Below are positions 1-6,215 of a stretch of 16,377 nucleotides of DNA, piece after piece. The number at the start of each line of letters is the position of its first letter. Positions within the stretch are counted from its first letter, which is position 1. The stretch is taken from NCBI GenBank assembly GCA_937941745.1, contig CALDGV010000116.1, positions 1-16,377 on the forward strand. The letters run 5' to 3'. Under the pieces are notes generated by a model. The model was not told where the DNA came from, made no database searches, and saw only the letters and a list, made by a program, of their open reading frames with translations. Made by a program: the position numbers and the translations under genes. Source of the stretch: an uncultured Prosthecobacter sp. GTDB lineage: Bacteria > Verrucomicrobiota > Verrucomicrobiia > Verrucomicrobiales > Verrucomicrobiaceae.

Positions 1-1508
1 TTGCCCGGAATGACTCCAGGCGCTGAAATGGGCATCCCCTGAACCAGGCCTGAGGTGTCTGCAATCCCCGTGACCGTGGTATTGCCAGCAGCAAAGGTGC
101 CGGAAAGGATCAAGCGCCGTTTGAAGACACTGAGAGTGGAATCTGCGGCAGGCGATGTCGGGCTGCTGGCTGTCGCCGCGACGTTCAAGGTCACGGAATC
201 CGCCGTAGTGCTGACAACCCTGGCCCCCTGGGGGAAGAGTTGTCCGCGCACCACCATGCCAGGCGCAAAGGAAGTGGCCGAGGTCACGTCCTGCACCACA
301 GGGCTGGTGTTGACGAGACGCCCCGTGAACACGCTCAGCGCGACATTCGCACGAGATGTCGGCACTCTGACTGACAAGGTGAGCGAGTTTGCACCCGTAT
401 CGATCGACACAATTCGAGCCCCGGCAGGGATCACGGAACCCTTGATGACCATTCCAGGGAAAAGGCCGCTGGTGTTGGTGAGCCCCGTGATGAGGTTTGA
501 GCCGGACGTGGTGGTGCCGGCCAAGGTAAAGAGGTCCACTCCGGCCTGACTCGTCGTGGCTGGCGCACTCAGGGTGATGGTGCTGTTGGGGCCACTTCGA
601 TCGGTGACTGTGGTGCCAGCCGGAATCGCATTAGGAACGCTTGTTGTGAGGACGATTCCAAGAGGCACGTGCTGCGCTGTATGAACTTCCGTGATGGTTC
701 TCGGAACTGCGCCCGTACCAGTCGTCGTCGTCCGGCCAGTGAAGTATCCGAAGTCCACATTCGTGCCTTCGCTCAAAGCCGGGCCATCCATCACAATGCT
801 GACATTCGAACCGACAATGGAGGTGGATATGATGCGTGCATCCGGTGCCGTCGCGTAGGCAACGACTGGCATGCCCGCCAGGAAGCTGGTGGCGTCTGTC
901 ACGTTCGCGATGGTAGGCGAACCTGCCGTCAGTGTGCCTGTGAAGTTGATCGCCGTGGAGGTAATGCTGCGAAGATGGGTGCTGACGCCACTTGTCTGGG
1001 CAACCCACACGCTGGCATCCGTAGAAGTCATCACGCGACCGTTGTGCCCCACGGCAACCAAGCGCTCTCCTGTCCAGGCGAGGCTTTCAAAAGGCACACG
1101 AAGGGGGTCCTGATACACCTGCGTCCAGATGCTGCCATCCACGGAAGTGTGAATCGAGCCCTTGGCAGTGACCGCGACAAATTTGCGCCCGTCGTAAACC
1201 ACGTCAGCGAAGTTCAACGACTCACCACGAACTGCACCATCCGTGTTGCTGGAATAAGTAAAGACCACGTCCGTGCCGGCCTGGATCTTGACGACTTTGT
1301 CCAAGGTCACCGAACGGGCGGCCAGATTGATTGACACAATCCGGGTTTCCTGCGGGATGTTGCGGAGGTTGTTTTCAGGAGTGAATCCGTCTCCAAGGGT
1401 GATGATGGCACCGACCATCAGGTTGTTGACGTCATTCAGACCGATCGTAGTGCCACCCGTGCCGGCTGGAGTGCCCAGAGTCACCGTGCGGTTGTCCGTG
1501 ATGGCAGT
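1..1508 (-). repeat. At least six copies of a ~70-residue module in the giant protein
   Basis: The unit begins G-T-T-T-S-G-S-N-L-I-T-G-L, continues through T-S-G-L-F-P-G-M-V-I-K-G and P-A-G-A-R-I-V-S-I, and closes with a T-L-S strand and a V-F-T-G linker. Copies lie at residues about 1295-1376, 1484-1552, 1553-1622 (divergent), 1623-1685, 1686-1756 and 1757 to the window edge. The first copy is separated from the rest by the BNR-like segment. These look like repeated beta-sandwich or beta-roll domains. The array may continue past the left edge. Confidence 0.75.
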
Positions 1509-4500
1509 CGGCCGGATCTGAAGGTTCATGTTGGTCACGTTGATGCCACCGGCAGACTCCAGCACGGCATCGCGATAGTAGCCGCGGCTGCTGTTCGAGA
1601 GGCGTGTGCCCTGAACCACCATGAAGCTTCCCTGCTGACCAAACCTGCCCTCGGCATTCACTTCACCGACCGAGAGGCTGTCTGCAATCCGCACGGTTTT
1701 GTCCCGCCCGCCGTCTCCCAGCACTGTCAGACTGCCGCGAATGGTGTTCTCACCGCCCCGGAGCGTCGAGGCCCCAGGGAGGAACTGCGTGGTGCCAGCC
1801 GTCATGAAAAAGTCTTCCACACTCACCTGGCCACTGTTGAAGTTCAGCGTGCTGGTGCCGAGCTTGCGGAATTCGGCACTGCCAATGACGTCGTCATCAA
1901 AGTTCACGCCCGTCGTGGTCTCCACTTCAATGCGGGTGCCGTCTGCAGCAATGACGCGGCTCGAAAAGTTGGTGGTGTTGATCAGTTGAAGCACCCCTTC
2001 ATTCAGAGTCGTCGCTCCCGTGTAGTTGATGTTTCCTCCCGAAAGGGTCAGCCTGCCTGTGCCATTTTTAGTCAGGCCTAAAACACCTGCGCCAGAGCCG
2101 CCGGCTCGGTTCCTGATGAAGCCGCCGATGTAGGAATCCAGATGGTCTCCGCCCAGGGTGAGGACCGCATCCGTGTTGATGGTCTCCCCCTCCATGTTTT
2201 CCAGCACGAGCGCATTTCCGACATCCAGAATGCTTCCGATGGTTTCATCCCAGCCCATGAGCTTGAAATAGCCCCAGCGGTTGGTGACGGCATCCACGAC
2301 GATGCGGGCATTGTCCTTGATCTGATCCAGGAAAAACGGGCGAGTTGTAGCATTGGAACCCCGGTTCTCCTGAAGTTGAAGCACCGCATGGCCGCCGGTG
2401 CCCATGCTGGCATTGCCGAGTCGGATGTCATCAAAGCCAGGGCCGCCCCTGACGCCCAGTTCCACCTGGGCACCTGCGTTGGCCGTGCTGCGGTTCCAAA
2501 CCCAGAGGTCCACGAGATTGCTGGCAGGAGCATTTCCCACGACGGTCATGACCGAGTTTCCGGAGGACGTCAGGCTGCCGATGCCGGTAATGCCGCCGCT
2601 GATCGTCAGACGACCGTTGTTAATGCGGGCATTGAGCTCATCATTCAGCACGATTGGGGCGCTGATGACGTCCTGGTCCCCTTGAATTTTGGTCAGGAAA
2701 GACTTCCCTGCTCCGATATCGCCCATGCTGAAGGCCAGAGAGCTGAGCCTGCCACCCGTTCCCGAGGCCAGGACGTAGTCTTCCGCTCCAGTATCACCAA
2801 TCATAAGAGATCCCACGACCCTCTGGTCTTCAAGAGTGATGGTGAAATTGCCCGTGATGTCTCGGTTGAACTGAACATGTGACCCCACCCCGCCCGGAGC
2901 CAGCATGACGGGTGTATCGATACCCGTAGGAGCACTCAGGGTGATCAATGGGGCGCTGAGATAGCCATTCCCTGCGTTCACGACACTAATGGAACCCACG
3001 GAACCATCTTCAGCCAAAGTAGCCGTGGCCGACGCAGGATCAGCACCTCCTCGGGTATTGATCACAACGGCTTCGTTGATTTTGCCTGCCGAGACGGTCG
3101 CCGTAGCGGTCCCTTGAACTCCCGCAGCGAGCATGCCTCCAGCCAGGCTGATGGTTGGAGCCGTGGTGTAGCCGTTGCCTGGATTCGTGACCGTGATCCT
3201 GGTCAGACGACCTGCACTGACGGTGGCGGTTGCCGTTCCGTGGGTGATGCCGTTGTGGGTGAACAACACCGTCGGCACGCTGGTGTAGCCAGAGCCTCCA
3301 GAACCGAGGGTCAGGGCTGTCACCCTGCCATTGACGACGGTGGCTGTCGCCGTGGCGGGATTAGCGACATCTCCCGGAATGATCGTAACCACGGGTGCAC
3401 TGGTGTAGCCGGAACCAGGGTTGGTGACGGTGATCGCAGTGACTCGCTTCCCGGCCAGCACGGCAGTTGCAGCAGCCCCCGAACCGCCGCCGCCGGAAAA
3501 GACGATTCTAGGTGCCACACCATAATCACTGCCCTGATTGGTGACGTTGACGGCCGTTACCTGGCCATTCACCAGGGAAATAGCTGCAGAAGCGGATGCG
3601 CCCGTGCCATTTCCTCCCACAATGGTGACCGTAGGTGGACTGGCATCCGAATAACCTAAGCCGCCATCCTGGATGGAGAAGCCAGTGATCTCACCCGTTG
3701 TCGCATTGCGGTTGGCTGTGGCCATCGCGCTCGTCACTCCATCCGCCACAAAACGCACCCGAGGCGCTCCGGTGTAACCGAGCCAGCGCGACGTGCTGAT
3801 CGAAACCGAAGGAGCAGACAGATAGCCGCTGCCTGGATTGCCTACACTGATCTGCGTAACAGCACCTCCGACGACCTCTCCGCCAACGACCGTGGCCGTG
3901 CCACTGATGGCGGAAGTAGCCGTCGCATTGCGGCGAGGCGTCGTGCCGATCAACACGGTGGGCACGGAGGTAAATCCCTGGCCTCCGTTCATGATGGAGA
4001 CGGAATCAATCGCCCCCATTTTAGCGATCTCCGGATCGCTGGAGAAATTTGAAACAGCAATCGCACCTCCCGCTCCACCACCTGCTGGCACTTCCGAATG
4101 AGCCGGAAGGATGCTTACCGAACCCACCGTGTCGGCTGAAAGGGTGGCTTCTGCGTATGTGCCGCCATTGCCAACCACACCACCTCCCGAGAAAATGACC
4201 AACGGCGGAGTGGTGTAACCTGTTCCACCATCGTTGATTTCCACCGCCACCACGCGGCCCTCTTCCACCACAGCCGTTCCCACGGCGACATCCAGAGGTG
4301 TCGGCATGGTGAACACGATGGAAGGAGCATTGGCGACCAGATTGCTGTAACCGCTGCCGTTGTTGGTGCGGTCCAGCCTGGAAACGACGAAGGCGTCGGC
4401 CCGTCCAGTGCCTGTCGGATTGGTGCCGGGAGTGATCACCGTGCCGCCAGTGAACGTGATCGTCGGCGGAAGGGAGCCCGTGAAACCTGTGCCCGGGTTG

Positions 4501-5390
4501 GTGATGTTGATGCCTGTGACCAGCCCGTTGCCATCAAGCACCGCGGTCGCCACCGCGTCAGAGGTCGTGCCATTGCCGCGGATGACCGTCACTGTGGGGG
4601 GCGCAGAATAGGTGGTTGTGCCGCTGTTGATGGTGAAAGTGGAGGGCGAGATACCCAACTGAACCGTCGCGGCAGCCCCTGAACCGCCATTGGTGCTGAC
4701 GAAGGAAACGGTGGGCGGGCGTGCGCTGGAATAGCCCTGTCCGCCATTGTTGATCGTGATGGCTGAAATGGCTCCGCTCGTGACAGTGGCCGTTGCTTCC
4801 GCGCCAGCCCCAAGGCCACCGCGGAAGGTGACGGTCGGAGGCGAGGTGAAGCCACCGCCACCACTGAACTCAATCAACGGAGCCTTGGCATACCCGGAAC
4901 CCGGATCGATCACCTGCAGGCTCGACACCTCACGCGTCACAGTGGCAGTCGGTGTGCCGGTGTATCCGGAACCAGGATCCACTACGGTAAAACTGGTGAT
5001 GGAGCCTCCCGAAATGTTGGCCTTCACGACCGCCGGCCGGCCATTTGCCCCTGGATCGGACATGATCACCGTAGGCGGCACGGTGTAACCCGAACCTCCA
5101 GCGCCGGGCAACGCCTGAAGCACCACGGACTCCACCTTGTCGTTCTTACGAAACACGGTGACCAGGGGGCCGGCATTGAGGTTGACCGACATGGATGCGG
5201 CACGCATGGAATGCCGATAGGACCAGTTGCCCACTGTCCCCCAAGAACCGCTGCTGTTGAGCGTCCACGAACCATCGATGATGCTCTGAGCGACTGATTG
5301 ATCAACGAGCAGCATCCCCGTGCCCGCGACACTCAGGAAAAGCATGCCCATGGCGGCCCTGGAGGCCATTGCACGAAGTGTTGCCTTCAT
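1..5390 (-). CDS. Giant secreted repeat protein, autotransporter-associated type (3' end outside window)
   Basis: I read this frame codon by codon: it stays open from the ATG at 5390 to the left edge, giving at least 1796 residues with no stop. Residues 1-34 are a Sec signal peptide (K2 and R6, hydrophobic core about 12-29, S-V-A before a likely cut after A34). A W-rich stretch (about 41-57) follows, as is common at the start of verrucomicrobial autotransporter-repeat proteins. Then come about 18 G-x-G-Y repeats (95-820), a beta-helix-like region with one autotransporter-associated beta-strand repeat (1106-1136), a two-blade BNR-like segment (1394-1475) and at least six roughly 70-residue modules (1295-1376 and 1484 onward). 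Composition is rich in G, T, S, V and A. It is probably exported and elongated, acting at or outside the outer membrane. A C-terminal beta-barrel or sorting signal would lie beyond the window. No Shine-Dalgarno precedes the start. It lies 42 bases after the prepilin-like gene and is probably cotranscribed. The specific function is unknown. Confidence 0.9.
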   Translation of the reverse strand, partial: MKATLRAMASRAAMGMLFLSVAGTGMLLVDQSVAQSIIDGSWTLNSSGSWGTVGNWSYRHSMRAASMSVNLNAGPLVTVFRKNDKVESVVLQALPGAGGSGYTVPPTVIMSDPGANGRPAVVKANISGGSITSFTVVDPGSGYTGTPTATVTREVSSLQVIDPGSGYAKAPLIEFSGGGGFTSPPTVTFRGGLGAGAEATATVTSGAISAITINNGGQGYSSARPPTVSFVSTNGGSGAAATVQLGISPSTFTINSGTTTYSAPPTVTVIRGNGTTSDAVATAVLDGNGLVTGINITNPGTGFTGSLPPTITFTGGTVITPGTNPTGTGRADAFVVSRLDRTNNGSGYSNLVANAPSIVFTMPTPLDVAVGTAVVEEGRVVAVEINDGGTGYTTPPLVIFSGGGVVGNGGTYAEATLSADTVGSVSILPAHSEVPAGGGAGGAIAVSNFSSDPEIAKMGAIDSVSIMNGGQGFTSVPTVLIGTTPRRNATATSAISGTATVVGGEVVGGAVTQISVGNPGSGYLSAPSVSISTSRWLGYTGAPRVRFVADGVTSAMATANRNATTGEITGFSIQDGGLGYSDASPPTVTIVGGNGTGASASAAISLVNGQVTAVNVTNQGSDYGVAPRIVFSGGGGSGAAATAVLAGKRVTAITVTNPGSGYTSAPVVTIIPGDVANPATATATVVNGRVTALTLGSGGSGYTSVPTVLFTHNGITHGTATATVSAGRLTRITVTNPGNGYTTAPTISLAGGMLAAGVQGTATATVSAGKINEAVVINTRGGADPASATATLAEDGSVGSISVVNAGNGYLSAPLITLSAPTGIDTPVMLAPGGVGSHVQFNRDITGNFTITLEDQRVVGSLMIGDTGAEDYVLASGTGGRLSSLAFSMGDIGAGKSFLTKIQGDQDVISAPIVLNDELNARINNGRLTISGGITGIGSLTSSGNSVMTVVGNAPASNLVDLWVWNRSTANAGAQVELGVRGGPGFDDIRLGNASMGTGGHAVLQLQENRGSNATTRPFFLDQIKDNARIVVDAVTNRWGYFKLMGWDETIGSILDVGNALVLENMEGETINTDAVLTLGGDHLDSYIGGFIRNRAGGSGAGVLGLTKNGTGRLTLSGGNINYTGATTLNEGVLQLINTTNFSSRVIAADGTRIEVETTTGVNFDDDVIGSAEFRKLGTSTLNFNSGQVSVEDFFMTAGTTQFLPGASTLRGGENTIRGSLTVLGDGGRDKTVRIADSLSVGEVNAEGRFGQQGSFMVVQGTRLSNSSRGYYRDAVLESAGGINVTNMNLQIRPTAITDNRTVTLGTPAGTGGTTIGLNDVNNLMVGAIITLGDGFTPENNLRNIPQETRIVSINLAARSVTLDKVVKIQAGTDVVFTYSSNTDGAVRGESLNFADVVYDGRKFVAVTAKGSIHTSVDGSIWTQVYQDPLRVPFESLAWTGERLVAVGHNGRVMTSTDASVWVAQTSGVSTHLRSITSTAINFTGTLTAGSPTIANVTDATSFLAGMPVVAYATAPDARIISTSIVGSNVSIVMDGPALSEGTNVDFGYFTGRTTTTGTGAVPRTITEVHTAQHVPLGIVLTTSVPNAIPAGTTVTDRSGPNSTITLSAPATTSQAGVDLFTLAGTTTSGSNLITGLTNTSGLFPGMVIKGSVIPAGARIVSIDTGANSLTLSVRVPTSRANVALSVFTGRLVNTSPVVQDVTSATSFAPGMVVRGQLFPQGARVVSTTADSVTLNVAATASSPTSPAADSTLSVFKRRLILSGTFAAGNTTVTGIADTSGLVQGMPISAPGVIPG
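966..1211 (-). other. Two-blade BNR/sialidase-like segment in the giant protein
   Basis: Residues 1394-1475 hold two propeller-blade-like units. The first reads V-V-Y-D-G-R-K-F-V-A-V then S-V-D-G-S-I-W-T. The second reads L-A-W-T-G-E-R-L-V-A-V-G then S-T-D-A-S-V-W-V. The S-x-D-x-S/A-x-W pattern is the Asp-box signature of BNR and sialidase-like repeats. A full propeller needs about six to eight blades and only two are present. The second ends at T-H-L-R-S-I, where a third blade would begin, and a different module takes over. Confidence 0.7.
1983..2075 (-). repeat. Autotransporter-associated beta-strand repeat (PATR type)
   Basis: Residues 1106-1136 of the giant protein match the autotransporter-associated repeat (the TIGR02601/PATR type): L-T-K-N-G-T-G-R-L-T-L-S-G, then N-Y-T-G-A-T-T-L-N-E-G and L-Q-L. 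In known proteins this repeat forms rungs of a beta-helix passenger domain. I see only this one clear copy, although residues 1137-1290 look like degenerate rungs of the same fold. Confidence 0.8.
2931..5108 (-). repeat. Array of about 18 G-x-G-Y repeats in the giant protein
   Basis: The repeat unit is roughly 40 residues. Its core reads N-P-G-S-G-Y-T-S-A-P-T-V, then a hydrophobic strand, a glycine-rich turn (G-G-N-G-T or S-G-G-G-G), an A-T-A-T-A strand and an A-I-T-V-T-N strand leading to the next core. I count cores from residue 99 to 810. Variants include N-P-G-T-G-F, N-Q-G-S-D-Y, M-N-G-G-Q-G-F and one degenerate copy without the tyrosine near residue 780. The DNA also repeats: short blocks like ggtgtagccggaacc recur on the plus strand. 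Similar repeats occur in adhesins and phage tail-type proteins. A beta-rich rod is my inference. Confidence 0.85.
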
Positions 5391-5432
5391 AGAAGTAGGA
5401 GAAAAAGGGTTCCAGTTCGGAATTTGGCGGGC

Positions 5433-5972
5433 CTACTTGCGCATCCTGGCAATCACGCTGGTAAAGCGCTTGGTCGGTGCGGCAGGTGGTGGGTTGTCGA
5501 AATTGAAATTGGCGTCCTGCGATGCAGCGACATCGATGCGGATGCGGCGCAGGTTCTTGTTGAAGGCCACGTTGTTGTTGTTCGCGGGAAGTTCCATCCC
5601 CGTAGTGACCTCGTTTTCCACGGCCAGCTTGACCCTGGCAACATAGGTGGTGAGAGCGCTGTCCGTCGTGCGCAGCCCCTGGTCATCGTATTGAAACACC
5701 GTGCCTGCCGCCTGGCCTGGGCCAATCACCCCGCCCAAAGTCTCCCAGTCAGCTGACTGAAGTTCACCCGCGATCTGGTCCACAATACGCGTCTGAGCCT
5801 GCTCGTTGGCCGTCTTGCGCGACATCTCCAGTCCATGGGGGAGCAGCCCCAGGATGGTCACCACTCCAAGGGCCATGATTCCCACCGCCAAAACCACTTC
5901 GACAAGAGAGAAGCCACTCTGAAAGCGAACGGCGGACTTTGGACGAATCACGGTGGAAAAAGACGCTTTCAT
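5433..5972 (-). CDS. Prepilin-like protein, probable Verru_Chthon cassette protein B
   Basis: This is a 179-residue protein with a class III (type IV pilin) leader. A 20-residue basic leader (K2, R10, K12, R16) ends in glycine. It is followed by F-S-L-V-E-V-V-L-A-V-G-I-M-A-L-G, with the canonical glutamate at position +5 (E25), and a hydrophobic helix to about residue 45. A prepilin peptidase would cut between G20 and F21 and methylate F21. The helix end (L-G-L-L-P-H-G-L-E-M-S-R) and the length fit protein B of the Verru_Chthon cassette (TIGR02598-like) known from Verrucomicrobium and Chthoniobacter. That assignment is from memory of the family. The rest looks like a soluble pseudopilin head with no cysteine pair. 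The ATG at 5972 has no Shine-Dalgarno. The giant secreted protein starts 42 bases downstream, so the two may share a transcript. Cassette proteins A, C and D are not in the window. A general type II secretion pseudopilin is the alternative. Confidence 0.85.
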   Translation of the reverse strand: MKASFSTVIRPKSAVRFQSGFSLVEVVLAVGIMALGVVTILGLLPHGLEMSRKTANEQAQTRIVDQIAGELQSADWETLGGVIGPGQAAGTVFQYDDQGLRTTDSALTTYVARVKLAVENEVTTGMELPANNNNVAFNKNLRRIRIDVAASQDANFNFDNPPPAAPTKRFTSVIARMRK

Positions 5973-6031
5973 AAGCTTGGAGTGAGTCGGTTGGGACTAG
6001 TGGATTGGACCTAATTCTGGATTTTGCGTTG

Positions 6032-6061
6032 AGATTACCAAGTCTGGCCTCGTATCGTCAA
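6032..6061 (-). promoter_or_regulatory. Candidate sigma-70-like promoter for the prepilin-like gene
   Basis: Read on the minus strand, TTGACG (6061-6056) is followed after 18 bases by TAATCT (6037-6032). The -35 matches consensus at five of six positions; the -10 is weak. Transcription would start near 6025 and leave a leader of about 50 bases. An AT-rich atttaaat lies next to the -35, overlapping its last base (6061-6068). No start-site data exist, so this is only a candidate. Confidence 0.4.
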
Positions 6062-6082
6062 TTTAAATACATGGTAAATACC

Positions 6083-6128
6083 GCATCGAAGCTGTTCGCT
6101 TGAAAACATCTTGGACCAACCTCGATGC
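6083..6128. repeat. 46-base hairpin in the long intergenic gap
   Basis: The arms gcatcgaagctg (6083-6094) and caacctcgatgc (6117-6128) pair over 12 positions. The outer seven pairs are perfect and two of the inner ones are G-U in RNA. The loop is 22 bases. A second, 10-base palindrome ggtaaatacc (6073-6082) abuts it. No T-run follows on either strand, so a classic intrinsic terminator is unlikely. It sits upstream of the candidate promoter and could be a protein-binding site, an RNA processing signal of the operon to its right, or a dispersed repeat. Confidence 0.5.
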
Positions 6129-6132
6129 TAAA

Positions 6133-6148
6133 GTTCATGTGAACACAT
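6133..6148. promoter_or_regulatory. Overlapping palindromes, possible operator
   Basis: The stretch holds two overlapping inverted repeats: gttca-tg-tgaac (6133-6144) and atgtg-aa-cacat (6137-6148). Both are perfect 5-2-5 repeats. They lie about 75 bases upstream of the candidate -35, where an activator could bind. I cannot assign a regulator. Such short repeats can arise by chance. Confidence 0.3.
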
Positions 6149-6215
6149 TCATTTAAGGACATGGCTCCGCTATCAGTGGATCATGCCTTACCGCCAACGA
6201 ACGCGCCTTTTCTAG

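Noticed and set aside
2142..2882. Plus-strand open frame of 246 codons within the giant gene
   Set aside because: The minus-strand frame is continuously open over the whole left part and shows repeats and a signal peptide; the plus-strand translation shows none.
2931..5108. CRISPR-like periodic repeat
   Set aside because: Repeat units are imperfect, in frame and translate to a consistent protein repeat. There are no uniform spacers.
6083..6128. Intrinsic terminator of the polysaccharide operon
   Set aside because: The hairpin is stable but no T-run follows on the minus strand and it lies about 90 bases past the last stop. I list it only as a hairpin.
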